Assembly (NCBI RefSeq): GCF_017254865.1
Contig: NZ_JAFKCV010000007.1
Location: 124,001-188,000, forward strand
Length of the DNA stretch: 64,000 nucleotides
Reading direction: 5' to 3'
DNA from: Bowmanella dokdonensis
Lineage (GTDB): Bacteria; Pseudomonadota; Gammaproteobacteria; Enterobacterales; Alteromonadaceae
Within the stretch, counting starts at the first letter, position 1, and each line of letters opens with the position of its first letter. Below the pieces are notes generated by a model. The model made no database searches. It saw only the letters and a program-made list of their open reading frames with translations, and was not told the DNA's origin. Made by a program: the position numbers and the translations under genes. This document shows, piece after piece, positions 45,236 through 54,348 of the stretch.

Positions 45236-47947
45236 ATGAATTCTACACAGAATTGGCTGCCTAACCGACTGAGTCTCGCCGTGATCACTGCCCTGGTAGC
45301 TGGCAGTGCCGTGCCGGTAATGGCTCAAAGCGAAGACGAAGACAAAGTCATTGAGGAAGTGGTGGCTACCGGAACACGTCTGAAAGGCACGGCAGCGGCC
45401 GTGATGCAGGAGCGACAGAATCAGGCCTTTGTGGCCGACATTATGGGCGCCGAGCAGATTTCCCGAACCGGTGACGGCGATGCCGCCTCCGCCCTACGTC
45501 GTGTGACCGGTCTGACCCTGGTGGACGGTAAATTTATCTATGTGCGGGGGCTGGGGGAGCGCTATTCCAGCACCCAGCTCAACGGCATGATGGTGCCCAG
45601 TCCTGATCCCACCCGCTCGGTGGTGCCCCTGGATCTATTTCCTTCAGACATTATCGAAAGTCTGAACGTACAGAAGTCTTTTTCACCCAATATGCCGGCC
45701 CACTTTGGCGGCGGTAACGTGAACATCCGCACCAAATCCATACCCAGCGATTTTATCTTCAAGGTCAGTGGCAGCCTGGGCTGGAATACCAACAATTCCG
45801 ACGATGGCTATTTCTATGAAGGCGGCGATGACGACTGGTCCGGCCGTGACGACGGCACCCGGGCCTTGCCTCAGTTGTTTGTTGAAGCGTTCAGGGATTA
45901 TCAGTCAGCCGGCATCGAAGGTTCGTCCCGCAACCGTCTGACTCTGGAAGACCGCCAGGCGCTGCTTGGCTCAATGAACTGGGATATCGGGCCCGATACC
46001 AAGTCGGTGGATCCCAATATGAGCCTGGGGGCGACCCTGGGTAATGATTTCGAGCTGGAACAGGGAGTGTTGGGCTTCCTGGCTGCTGTGTCTTACAGTA
46101 ATGAGTGGCTGGTGGCTAATGAGTCCAATGGCACCAACCTGGGCACCACAGGCTGTAGTGAGGCCGGTGAGAAATGTTTTGCCCAGTTCTATGAGGGCGT
46201 CTCCACCGAACAGAACGTGCGCTGGAGCGGCATGTTCAACATAGGTTATGAGTACAACAATAATCATAAGATCGAGCTGACCAATATCATTTTGCATGAC
46301 ATGTCGGATGAACTGCGTAACCGCCTGTTTACTGATGTGAATGAAACGGAAACGGGCAAAACCGAATTACGCCGTGTGGATCTTCAGTATGAAGAGCGTC
46401 GTATGACCACGTCACAGATCAAGGGAACCCACAATTTCCCTGAGCTGAATTTTGCCTATCTGGATTGGTACGCCGGCACCAGCCGCGCCAGTCGTGACGC
46501 GCCGGGGGCACTGGATGTGATATTCCAGCAGAACTTTGTCGACGGTGTGTTTGAGTCGGAGCAGTTGCAGGACGTCTCGGCTACTAACCTGACCCGCGAA
46601 TATCAGACGCTGAGTGATGAAGCCGACACCTGGGGCTGGAACTTTGGCTACCCCCTGCGGACTGGCAAATGGGACATCGAACTTAAGGCTGGCGGCGATT
46701 TCTTTGAGAAAGCCCGTACTGCGGAAAACATTAAAATAGGCGTGCCGCATCGGGCGATTGCCGATGATGCCACCTTCGGTTCGCGTATTGACGAGATCTT
46801 CTCGCCAGAGAACCTCAACAGCGCCGATTTCTACAACAGCAGCACAGGGGCCGGGATTTTTGACGACGGCACCACTGACGGTGACAAATATGCCGCCGGC
46901 AGCATGCTGGATGCTTACTACCTGATGGCCGATGTGTTCTATGACAATAAGTGGCGCTTCAGTGGCGGTGTGCGTTTTGAAGACTTCCGCCAGCTGTCCA
47001 TCCCGTTTCAGGCCCACACCGGCCTGTTTGACGTGAACAGTGAAGAGATTGCCGCCCTGTCGTTCCAGGAAGACGACGTATTCCCGTCCCTGGCCATGAC
47101 CTACATCATGGATGACGAGATGCAGTTCCGGTTGAACGTCAGCCAGACGGCCATCCGACCCGATATGCGGGATATCAGTACGTCCTTCTTCGTGGATCCG
47201 CTGACCGAGTTCCTGGTCCGTGGCTCACCGACGCTGCAAAGCGCCAAGCTGGACAATATCGATCTGCGCTGGGAATGGTACATGGCTGACGGAAATAACC
47301 TGTCCGTGGCCCTGTTTTACAAGGATATGGAAAACCCCATCGAGATGGTGGAATTGGCCAGTGTCGGTGGCGCCGCCCCGTCACTGCTGACCGCCAATGC
47401 CCAGGAAGGTGAACTCAAGGGGGTGGAAGTGGAGTTCCTGCATGACCTTGGCTTTATGGGTGACTGGGGCAACGCCTTCTTTATGACAGGTAACCTGACC
47501 TTCTCCGATTCCAGCGTGAATCTGGGCATTGCCGATGATGGTGTGGACTCCCTGTTTGAGCAGCAGCTCAAGGACGCCCTGGACGCCACCACGGTGTCCA
47601 ACATTGTGACCAACAACGAACGTCGGCTGGTGGGGCACTCTGAGTGGGTGGCCAATATGCAGTTCGGTTGGGATTCTGACAATGGTGAGCACTCAGCGTC
47701 ATTGGTTTACAACGTCTTTGGTCCACGTATTATCGTGCCCGGAACACGTGGCAATGCCGATGCGGAAGAGGAATCCTTCCATTCGCTGGATCTGGTTTAC
47801 ACTTACTACCCGACCTTTGAGACCACCTTCAAGATCAAGCTGCAAAACCTGCTCGGTGAAGACAAGGAAATCACCCAGGAAGGTCTGTTCCTGTGGAAAA
47901 AAGAAGTGGGCACCAGCATCAGCGCCAGTTTTTCCTGGGAATTTTAA
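45236..47947 (+). CDS. TonB-dependent outer-membrane receptor
   Basis: A 903-residue receptor. Signal peptide (SLAVITALVAGSAVPVMA), an early acidic TonB-box region EDEDKVIEEVVATGTRLK, the plug domain (DAASALRRVTGLTLVDGKFIYVRGLGERYSSTQLNGM), then a ~22-strand barrel ending SISASFSWEF with the terminal Phe. VPSPDPTRSVVPLDLFPSDII marks the subclass often paired with DUF3450/TtpC systems. ATG 45236 with GGAG upstream is preferred to the ORF start at 45215. Likely cotranscribed with the preceding lipoprotein, although a TIR element now separates them. Substrate not evident; a phosphorus-containing organic compound is a guess from context. Confidence 0.92.
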   Translation: MNSTQNWLPNRLSLAVITALVAGSAVPVMAQSEDEDKVIEEVVATGTRLKGTAAAVMQERQNQAFVADIMGAEQISRTGDGDAASALRRVTGLTLVDGKFIYVRGLGERYSSTQLNGMMVPSPDPTRSVVPLDLFPSDIIESLNVQKSFSPNMPAHFGGGNVNIRTKSIPSDFIFKVSGSLGWNTNNSDDGYFYEGGDDDWSGRDDGTRALPQLFVEAFRDYQSAGIEGSSRNRLTLEDRQALLGSMNWDIGPDTKSVDPNMSLGATLGNDFELEQGVLGFLAAVSYSNEWLVANESNGTNLGTTGCSEAGEKCFAQFYEGVSTEQNVRWSGMFNIGYEYNNNHKIELTNIILHDMSDELRNRLFTDVNETETGKTELRRVDLQYEERRMTTSQIKGTHNFPELNFAYLDWYAGTSRASRDAPGALDVIFQQNFVDGVFESEQLQDVSATNLTREYQTLSDEADTWGWNFGYPLRTGKWDIELKAGGDFFEKARTAENIKIGVPHRAIADDATFGSRIDEIFSPENLNSADFYNSSTGAGIFDDGTTDGDKYAAGSMLDAYYLMADVFYDNKWRFSGGVRFEDFRQLSIPFQAHTGLFDVNSEEIAALSFQEDDVFPSLAMTYIMDDEMQFRLNVSQTAIRPDMRDISTSFFVDPLTEFLVRGSPTLQSAKLDNIDLRWEWYMADGNNLSVALFYKDMENPIEMVELASVGGAAPSLLTANAQEGELKGVEVEFLHDLGFMGDWGNAFFMTGNLTFSDSSVNLGIADDGVDSLFEQQLKDALDATTVSNIVTNNERRLVGHSEWVANMQFGWDSDNGEHSASLVYNVFGPRIIVPGTRGNADAEEESFHSLDLVYTYYPTFETTFKIKLQNLLGEDKEITQEGLFLWKKEVGTSISASFSWEF

Positions 47948-47977
47948 TGCCCTGGCCCCAAGGGGCCATCTCTTTGT

Positions 47978-47997
47978 GAGCCCCGGCTGCGGGGCTC
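47978..47997. terminator. hairpin after the TonB receptor gene
   Basis: GAGCCCC (47978-47984) and GGGGCTC (47991-47997) with loop GGCTGC; a second hairpin TGGCCCC-AAGGGGCCA type lies at 47953-47968. No U-run follows, so it may be rho-assisted. Confidence 0.5.
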
Positions 47998-48008
47998 CCG
48001 TCTCAAAC

Positions 48009-48072
48009 TGTCATAATCGTCATATTGCAGTCATATAAGCGTAATAAATCTGTCACAGATAACCCCTATCCT
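48009..48072 (+). promoter_or_regulatory. multi-unit Pho box with -10 before the DUF3450-TtpC-Exb-TonB operon
   Basis: GTCATA-type half-repeats begin at 48019 (GTCATATTGC), 48030 (GTCATATAAG), 48041 (GTAATAAATC) and 48052 (GTCACAGAT), an exact 11-bp period, with another CTGTCAT at 48009. The last unit, with the preceding ATAAAT, matches the PhoB consensus. TATCCT at 48067-48072 starts about 10 bp after it, replacing a -35 element as in PhoB-activated promoters. Confidence 0.75.
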
Positions 48073-48129
48073 GAGCGCGAATTTCAGGATCAGTATTCCA
48101 CTGGTCTTTTTTAATTAGGGTTAGACAGT

Positions 48130-48900
48130 ATGAGGCTTTTGACACTACTTCCGCTGGCCATCCTGGCCACCTCCATCGCAATAGCCAATCCGTCCCTGGC
48201 GCAGCAGGATCAATATCTGGAGCCTGTGGTCAATGAGGCGGCCAAGATCAATGAATCCGCGGCCGGCTCGCAGCAAAAAATCAATAAGATGACGGATCAG
48301 ATAGACAGCAAGATGCAGCAGTTCAAGGTTCTGAACAAGGAGATTGAAGGCCTGAATGTCTACAACAGCCAGTTGCGTAAACAGATTGAAAACCAGCTTG
48401 CCGAGATGCAGGACCTCAACGGTGCCATCGATGAGGTTAGCGTAATTGAACGTCAGATTACGCCCCTGATGATGCGCATGATCGAAGGCCTGAAACAATT
48501 TGTCGCCCTGGATATTCCTTTTTTACCCGACGAGCGCAGCAGACGGCTGGCCGATCTGGAAGCTCTGATGGACAGAGCCGATGTGGCCCCGTCTGAGAAG
48601 TTCCGCCGGGTAATGGAAGCCTACCAGGTGGAAATGGACTACGGTCGCACCCTGGAAGCCTACAGCGGACTGCATACGGTAGAAGGCCAGGAGCGCGATG
48701 TGGACTTTTTGCGCGTCGGTCGCACCGCGCTGGTGTACCAGACCCGGGACGCCAGCATGCAGGGAATCTGGAACAAGCAGACCCGCCAGTGGGAAGAGCT
48801 GCCGGACAGCTACCGCAGCCAGGTGACCAAAGGCCTGCGTATGGCCAAAAAACAACTGGCTCCCGATTTGCTGATGCTGCCCGTCGCCCTGACCGATTAA
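48130..48900 (+). CDS. DUF3450 family periplasmic protein
   Basis: A 256-residue exported coiled-coil protein: signal MRLLTLLPLAILATSIAIANPSLA, then a long coil (NKMTDQIDSKMQQFKVLNKEIEGLNVYNSQLRKQIENQ) and the conserved DUF3450 C-terminal block LPDERSRRLADLEALMDRADVAPSEKFRRVMEAYQVEMDYGRTLEAY. It is the first gene of the TonB2-type cluster, the same place as in Vibrio (gene before ttpC). Presumed accessory of the energy-transducing complex. Preceded by the Pho box. Confidence 0.92.
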   Translation: MRLLTLLPLAILATSIAIANPSLAQQDQYLEPVVNEAAKINESAAGSQQKINKMTDQIDSKMQQFKVLNKEIEGLNVYNSQLRKQIENQLAEMQDLNGAIDEVSVIERQITPLMMRMIEGLKQFVALDIPFLPDERSRRLADLEALMDRADVAPSEKFRRVMEAYQVEMDYGRTLEAYSGLHTVEGQERDVDFLRVGRTALVYQTRDASMQGIWNKQTRQWEELPDSYRSQVTKGLRMAKKQLAPDLLMLPVALTD

Positions 48901-48912
48901 GAGAGTAGACAG

Positions 48913-50277
48913 ATGAAATTATTCAAGATGATCACAGGCACCCTGTTGGCTTCCTTAATCGCCAGCGGAGCCGCCGCCCAGCAGCAGGACAAGGCCCTGA
49001 ACCTGGATGAATTGCTCAAGCAACTGGAGCAGGGCCAGATTGCCCAAGGCCGCGACAATCAGCGTCGTGAGAAAGAATTTGCCGCTAAAGTGGCGGAGCA
49101 GGATGCCATGCTGCGGGAAACCACGGCCGAGCGTAATCAGGCTCTGCAGACCAGTGAAAGCCTGGAGCGTCAATTCCAGGAGAATGAATTTAAACTGGCC
49201 GATCTGAATGAAGCCCTGACCACGCGCTTAGGTTCACTCAAAGAACTGTTCGGGGTACTGCAACAGGTGGCCGGCGATACCAAGGGCAAATTCCAGAACT
49301 CGGTGATTTCAGCCCAGATCCCCGGCCGTGCGGCCTTTTTGGATGAGCTGGCTCAATCCATGGGCTCCAGTTCCAAGCTGGCCTCCATTGAAGAAATCGA
49401 GCGGGTCTGGTTTGAAATCCAGCGCGAGATGACCGAATCAGGCAAAGTTACCAGGTTTACCACCGATGTGGTGGAAGCCGGCGGTAACAAGGTCAGCAAG
49501 GAAGTGGTGCGTGTTGGCGCCTTTAACCTGGTGGCCGATGGCAAATACCTGGATATGAATCCGGCCACAGGTACAGTGGCAGAACTGGTGCGTCAACCTG
49601 CCGACCGTTATGGCGAAAGTGCGGCACAGCTGCAGGCGTCTAACGGCGAGCTGGTGGAATTCGGCCTGGATCCCACAGGCGGCTCCATCCTGGGTCTGCT
49701 GGTACAGGCCCCGGATCTGCAGGAACGGGTCGATCAGGGGGGCATTGTCGGCTACATCATCCTGGCGGTAGGCGCCATCGGATTGCTGCTGGCTCTGGAG
49801 CGCCTGATCAGCCTGACGCTGACCAAATCCAAGGTAGACCGACAGCTCAAGCAAAAAGAGGTGCGTGCAGATAACCCCCTGGGGCGGGTACTCAAAGTAC
49901 GTGAGCAGTATCCCCATGCAGATACCGAAACCCTGGAACTCAAGCTTACAGAAGCTATTCTGGGCGAAGTGCCCAAGCTGGGCCGCAACCTGACCATTAT
50001 CAAGATCATCTCCGTGGTGGCACCGCTGATGGGGCTGCTGGGTACCGTAACCGGGATGATCAACACCTTCCAGGCCATTACCCTGTTTGGTACCGGCGAT
50101 CCCAAGCTGATGGCCGGTGGTATCTCCACCGCCCTGGTAACCACAGTGCTGGGTCTGGTGGTGGCCATCCCCATGACACTGCTGTACGCCATGCTCAACA
50201 CGCGCAGCAAGAACATCGTCTATGTGCTTCAGGAACAGGCTTCCGGCGTCATTGCAGAACGCGCCGAGCGGGGATAA
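48913..50277 (+). CDS. ttpC: TtpC-like MotA/TolQ/ExbB protein with long N-terminal periplasmic domain
   Basis: A 454-residue inner-membrane protein. The signal/N-terminus (TGTLLASLIASGAAA) is followed by a coiled coil (residues ~25-110), a ~150-residue periplasmic domain, then three helices forming the MotA/TolQ/ExbB channel domain (GIVGYIILAVGAIGLLLALERL; IIKIISVVAPLMGLLGTVTGMINTFQ; GGISTALVTTVLGLVVAIPMTLLYAMLN). This long form is the TtpC protein required by Vibrio TonB2 systems. The GTVTGM motif is the conserved proton-channel element. 12 bp after the DUF3450 gene. Confidence 0.92.
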   Translation: MKLFKMITGTLLASLIASGAAAQQQDKALNLDELLKQLEQGQIAQGRDNQRREKEFAAKVAEQDAMLRETTAERNQALQTSESLERQFQENEFKLADLNEALTTRLGSLKELFGVLQQVAGDTKGKFQNSVISAQIPGRAAFLDELAQSMGSSSKLASIEEIERVWFEIQREMTESGKVTRFTTDVVEAGGNKVSKEVVRVGAFNLVADGKYLDMNPATGTVAELVRQPADRYGESAAQLQASNGELVEFGLDPTGGSILGLLVQAPDLQERVDQGGIVGYIILAVGAIGLLLALERLISLTLTKSKVDRQLKQKEVRADNPLGRVLKVREQYPHADTETLELKLTEAILGEVPKLGRNLTIIKIISVVAPLMGLLGTVTGMINTFQAITLFGTGDPKLMAGGISTALVTTVLGLVVAIPMTLLYAMLNTRSKNIVYVLQEQASGVIAERAERG

Positions 50278-50282
50278 GCGTC

Positions 50283-50804
50283 ATGTTTGTCGAGTTTTTT
50301 GAAGCCATCCGCGACTTCACCGAGACAGGGGGCCAGGTACTGCTGGTCATCGGTCTGCTGATCTTCGTGATGTGGCTTCTGATCCTGGAACGTGCCCTGT
50401 ATTTCTTCATCTGGCACAAGCACTTCAAAAACGAGACGATCGCTAAATGGAATGCGCGCCAGGACAAGTCCTCCTGGTTTGCCGAGCAGATTCGACAGGC
50501 CATGATCTCCCGGGTCAGCCTCAGGCTGAACGGTCCGGTACCCATTATCCAGGCGCTGGTGGCCTTGTGCCCCCTGCTGGGTTTGATGGGGACGGTCACC
50601 GGCATGATTGAGGTCTTCGACGTGATGGCCATTTCCGGCTCGGGCAATGCCCGCTCCATGGCATCGGGTGTGTCCAAGGCGACCATCCCCACGATGGCAG
50701 GCATGGTCGGCGCCCTGTCAGGGGTATTTGCCTCCACCTGGCTGGCACGGATCAGCAAGACGGAAAAGATGCATATCGAAGATGCCATGGCCATGGAGCA
50801 CTGA
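50283..50804 (+). CDS. exbB: biopolymer transporter ExbB (ExbB2 type)
   Basis: A 173-residue MotA/TolQ/ExbB proton-channel subunit. TM1 LLVIGLLIFVMWLLILERALYFF, the large cytoplasmic loop, TM2 with ALCPLLGLMGTVTGMIEVFD, and TM3 KATIPTMAGMVGALSGVFASTWLA. It starts 5 bp after ttpC and works with ExbD and TonB to couple the proton gradient to receptor opening. Confidence 0.93.
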   Translation: MFVEFFEAIRDFTETGGQVLLVIGLLIFVMWLLILERALYFFIWHKHFKNETIAKWNARQDKSSWFAEQIRQAMISRVSLRLNGPVPIIQALVALCPLLGLMGTVTGMIEVFDVMAISGSGNARSMASGVSKATIPTMAGMVGALSGVFASTWLARISKTEKMHIEDAMAMEH

Positions 50805-50865
50805 GAGTTTGTCAGTAAAACATGAAGTGGCACCTGGGATGAATCAAATTGAGTAAGAGAATTTT

Positions 50866-51270
50866 ATGAAACAGCATTTTCAGAATCTGGTAGACGAAGA
50901 AGAAGCCACCATCGACCTGACGCCCATGCTGGACGTGGTCTTTATCATGCTGATCTTCTTTATCGTGACCGCCTCTTTCGTCAAGGAAGCCGGCATCGAT
51001 GTGAATCGTCCCGAAGCGGCCACTGCGGTGAAAAAAGACCGGGCTAATATTCTGATCGCCATCAGTGAGAAGAACGAAATCTGGATTAACAAGCGCCGGG
51101 TGGATGAGCGTGCCGTACAGGCCAATATTGAGCGTCTGTACGCCGAAAACCCGCAGGGCAGTGTGGTAATCCAGGCCGACAAGAAGGCCACCACTGAAAT
51201 GTTGATCAAAGTAATGGATGCCTCCAGGGCTGCCGGCGTCTTTGACGTCTCCATTGCCGCACAAGAGTAG
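50866..51270 (+). CDS. exbD: biopolymer transporter ExbD
   Basis: A 134-residue single-span protein. The essential membrane Asp is in IDLTPMLDVVFIMLIFFIVTASFV (Asp at about residue 25), followed by a periplasmic domain (ILIAISEKNEIWINKRRV; VVIQADKKATTEMLIKVMDA). Gap of 61 bp after exbB with AGAGA as a weak ribosome-binding site, 5 bp before tonB. Confidence 0.93.
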   Translation: MKQHFQNLVDEEEATIDLTPMLDVVFIMLIFFIVTASFVKEAGIDVNRPEAATAVKKDRANILIAISEKNEIWINKRRVDERAVQANIERLYAENPQGSVVIQADKKATTEMLIKVMDASRAAGVFDVSIAAQE

Positions 51271-51275
51271 CAGAC

Positions 51276-51887
51276 ATGCCTAGACTTCTGATAGCCCTGT
51301 TACTGTCAGCAGCCGTTACCCTGGGGCTCTTCTATCTGATGCAGTCGCTGATCCAGATGGGCGGCAGCGCGCTGACCGAGCCCCCTGTGGGGTCGGTGCT
51401 GGATTTCGTGCGGGTCAAGGAAGAAGAGACAGTGGAAAAAAAGGATCGTAAACCCAAAAAGCCACCTAAGCCCGAGGAGCCGCCCCCACAGATGGAGCAG
51501 CCACAGATGGACTCACCTACCCCCAATGCTGAAGGAAGCGGGGGCATGGACTTCTCTGCCGATGTGGGCGGTGATATGGCCATTGGCGGCGGCCTGGCCC
51601 TGGAAGGGGGCGACGGCGAATACTTGCCTATCGTCAAGGTGGCGCCTGTGTATCCCCGCCGTGCACTACAAAGGGGTATCGAAGGATATGTGATTGTGGA
51701 GTTTACCGTCACCAAGGCCGGCACCGTCAGCAACCCCTTCGTGGTAGAAGCCAACCCCGAAGGGATTTTCGAAGAGGCGGCTATGGATGCGGCCCTTAAA
51801 TTCAAATACAAGCCCAGGGTAGTAAATGGTCAAGCCGCCGAAGTGTCCGGTGTGCAGAACCGTATTACTTTCCAGATCGATGGTTAA
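51276..51887 (+). CDS. tonB: energy transducer TonB (TonB2 type)
   Basis: A 203-residue protein: N-terminal membrane anchor RLLIALLLSAAVTLGLFYLMQSLIQM, a short Lys/Pro linker (KPKKPPKPEEPPPQMEQPQ) and the C-terminal TonB domain (YLPIVKVAPVYPRRALQRGIEGYVIVEFTVTKAGTV... AAMDAALKFKYKPRVVNGQ). The linker is short, as in Vibrio TonB2. It contacts the TonB box of receptors such as the product at 45236. 10 bp before the TPR gene. Confidence 0.94.
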   Translation: MPRLLIALLLSAAVTLGLFYLMQSLIQMGGSALTEPPVGSVLDFVRVKEEETVEKKDRKPKKPPKPEEPPPQMEQPQMDSPTPNAEGSGGMDFSADVGGDMAIGGGLALEGGDGEYLPIVKVAPVYPRRALQRGIEGYVIVEFTVTKAGTVSNPFVVEANPEGIFEEAAMDAALKFKYKPRVVNGQAAEVSGVQNRITFQIDG

Positions 51888-51897
51888 GGAGCCGGTG

Positions 51898-53208
51898 ATG
51901 CAAAGACAAAATCCACTCAGCTCCCTGTTGCTTTGTGTTCTGCTTGGCATTGGCCTGTATAGTGGGCCCAGCCTCACGCCTGCCGGTCATACCATGGCCC
52001 AGGAAGAGGGAGAACCTAAGACCCGCCGCACGCCAGCCCTGCGCTCCAAGGTCTATGAGCAACTGGCCCGTGCCCAGGTGCTGGCCGATGAAGACAAGGT
52101 CAGTGAGGCCCTGGCCGTGCTGGACAACGTGAAGGACAAAAGCGGCTCCATGAACAGCTATGAGCTGGCCATGATGTATAACTTCTATGGTTTTATCCAT
52201 TACAACGCCGAACAGTACGACAAGGCTATCCAGTCATTCGAGCAGGTGGTGGAGCAACAGCCCATCCCTGAGTCGTTTGAGCTGTCCACCCTGTTCAGTC
52301 TTGCCCAGTTGCATATGATGCAGGGCACCTATGACAAAACCCTGGCGTTTATCGAGCGTTGGGAAGCGCTGAACGGCGGCGAGATCCCGGCCAAGAACTA
52401 TCTGCTCAAAGCCCAGGCCATGTACCAGATGAAGGACTATGAGCGTGCTTCACGTTTTATCAACCAGGCCGTGAAAATGGTTGAGGATGAGGGCAAGGTG
52501 CCGGAAGAGAACTGGTATGTGCTACAACGGGCCGTGTATTACGAGCTCAAGCAACCCGAGAAGGTCAGGGATGTGCTGGTTAAGATGGTTCGTCATTACA
52601 ATGAAGGCAAATACTGGGTTCAACTGGGCGGTATGTACGGTGAACTGGGCGAGGAGAAAAAACAACTGGCGATTCTGGAGGCGGCCTATCAGCAAGGCTA
52701 TATCAATGGCGGCTCAGACATCTTCAACCTGGCACAGTTGTATTACTACCATGGCGCACCGGTAAAAGGCGCCAGGCTGATGGAACAGGCCATGGACGAA
52801 GGTGTGCTGGAGCGTAACCTGAGAAACCTTAAGTTTACCGCCAATAGCTGGGCCCTGGCCAAAGAGGACGATAAGGCGGTGCCGGTGCTGATCTCAGCCG
52901 CAAGCCTGTCGGATGACGGGGAGCTGGATGCCCAACTGGCGCAGATGTACCTCAATATGGAAAAGCACGATAAGGCCATTGCCTCAGCACAAACTGCGCT
53001 GAGCAAAGGTGAGTTACGCAATCCGGGGATCGTGCATATGGTGCTGGCCATGTCCTACTTCAGCCAGAAACGCTTTAACGACGCCCTGAACGAACTGGCC
53101 CTGGCCGAGGCGTTCGATAGCTCCAAACGCATGGCCCAGCAGTGGCGCCAGTATGTGCAGTCTGAGAAAACCAGCCACGAACGGCTGCAGGCAGAACTGT
53201 CATCCTGA
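51898..53208 (+). CDS. TPR-repeat protein of the TonB2 cluster
   Basis: A 436-residue exported protein: signal SLLLCVLLGIGLYSGPSLTPAGHTMA, then repeated helix pairs of tetratricopeptide type (YNAEQYDKAIQSFEQVVEQQ; MYQMKDYERASRFINQAVKMVED; MYLNMEKHDKAIASAQTALSKGE; YFSQKRFNDALNELALAEAF). The gene after tonB2 in Vibrio also encodes a TPR protein, so it is probably a periplasmic scaffold of the system. ATG 51898 has AAGGAG upstream; a longer frame to 51826 overlaps tonB and is rejected. Last gene; terminator follows. Confidence 0.88.
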   Translation: MQRQNPLSSLLLCVLLGIGLYSGPSLTPAGHTMAQEEGEPKTRRTPALRSKVYEQLARAQVLADEDKVSEALAVLDNVKDKSGSMNSYELAMMYNFYGFIHYNAEQYDKAIQSFEQVVEQQPIPESFELSTLFSLAQLHMMQGTYDKTLAFIERWEALNGGEIPAKNYLLKAQAMYQMKDYERASRFINQAVKMVEDEGKVPEENWYVLQRAVYYELKQPEKVRDVLVKMVRHYNEGKYWVQLGGMYGELGEEKKQLAILEAAYQQGYINGGSDIFNLAQLYYYHGAPVKGARLMEQAMDEGVLERNLRNLKFTANSWALAKEDDKAVPVLISAASLSDDGELDAQLAQMYLNMEKHDKAIASAQTALSKGELRNPGIVHMVLAMSYFSQKRFNDALNELALAEAFDSSKRMAQQWRQYVQSEKTSHERLQAELSS

Positions 53209-53230
53209 TGCTTTCCCCTTAGTGCTTGTT

Positions 53231-53255
53231 GGCCGCCATTGAGGGCGGCCTTTTT
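53231..53255 (+). terminator. rho-independent terminator of the TonB operon
   Basis: GGCCGCC (53231-53237), loop ATTGAG, GGCGGCC (53244-53250), then TTTTT. 22 bp after the TPR gene's stop. Confidence 0.92.
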
Positions 53256-53442
53256 GTTTCGGCTTTCCCTTGGCGACCAACGACTACCGGCTGTACTGTA
53301 AAGCTCTGACACCGTTGCCGGCCGGGTGACCCGTCCCATTTTGTTCAAACATCCTGCAGGTAAGGCTTTACTTAGCAGTGACACAAGTGTTTATCAGAAC
53401 GCTGAACCACAACAGATAACGACACTTTCAGGAGGATAGACG

Positions 53443-54240
53443 ATGAGACTCTTCAGAGTCTGGCTTTGCCTGATGTTGGTGGCTTTTAGTGGGCAGGCAA
53501 GGGAGCTCAATGTGGCATTGGCCGATGTGGACTACGGGCCTTTTTATTATCAGGAAAACAACGAAATCCATGGTATCTCAGTGGAGATCCTCGCTCATGT
53601 GCTGCAGGAAGTACGGGCGACACCGCAGTACAACCGCCTTCCCTGGTCAAGGGTGCTGGAGGAGCTCAAAGACGGTCGCCAGGATCTGGTGACAGTACTC
53701 TATCTGACCAGGAGCAGGCGTTCACAATACGCCTATGTCAGTCCCGCGTATTTGCGGGACAGTATCAACCTGCTCTGCCATAAACCATGCAACCTTGCAT
53801 TTACCGGCAGCCTGGCTGATGTGCATGGTCGCTATGTGGGAGTGACGCGTAACTTTTCCTATGGGGAGAAACTGGACCATGAAGAGGGCATCCGACGCCA
53901 GACAGTAGAACGGGAACCGGAACTGTTCAGGCTTCTTAGCCAGGGCAAACTGAAATTGGCGGTAGCCTCCAGAATTACCTTTTTGTGGAGGGCAAGCCGA
54001 CAGGATCTCCTGCGTAAGGTGGAAGTGATGGAGCCGGCACTGGACAGTGTCGGCATCCACTTTGTTTTAGGCCGCAAAGTCGCAGAGGACAAAGCTTTTA
54101 CCACCGAGTTCAGCCAGGCTCTGCGGGACTATCTGCAAAGCCCCGCTTATCAGAAAAAGCTCAAAGAATACCAACTGGAACAACACAGTATCCTTCAGCC
54201 TGTCTTTGCGGATACCCATATTGCCCAAGCGCCCCGATAA
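53443..54240 (+). CDS. substrate-binding domain (SBP_bac_3-like) periplasmic protein
   Basis: A 265-residue exported protein: signal MRLFRVWLCLMLVAFSGQA, then ELNVALADVDYGPFYYQENNEIHGISVEILAHVLQEV, the opening of the amino-acid-type solute-binding family, and ...SRRSQYAYVSPAYLRDSINLLC in the hinge area. Two Cys (CHKPC) could form a disulfide. No ABC permease or kinase is adjacent, so it may be a stand-alone sensor or an orphan receptor. GGAGG precedes the ATG. Ligand unknown. Confidence 0.82.
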   Translation: MRLFRVWLCLMLVAFSGQARELNVALADVDYGPFYYQENNEIHGISVEILAHVLQEVRATPQYNRLPWSRVLEELKDGRQDLVTVLYLTRSRRSQYAYVSPAYLRDSINLLCHKPCNLAFTGSLADVHGRYVGVTRNFSYGEKLDHEEGIRRQTVEREPELFRLLSQGKLKLAVASRITFLWRASRQDLLRKVEVMEPALDSVGIHFVLGRKVAEDKAFTTEFSQALRDYLQSPAYQKKLKEYQLEQHSILQPVFADTHIAQAPR

Positions 54241-54348
54241 AGCGTCCTGCTTGCGGATCCCCGTCTTGGCAGGCAGATTAAAAGGGGGCATGTTTTCAGC
54301 CGCTTGGGCAGAATAGCTGTTTCGCTGCACCGAATAAGGATTCGATAG

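Noticed and set aside
53055-53384. 109-residue minus-strand ORF after the TPR gene
   Set aside because: Overlaps the TPR gene and the terminator, without start signal or domain.
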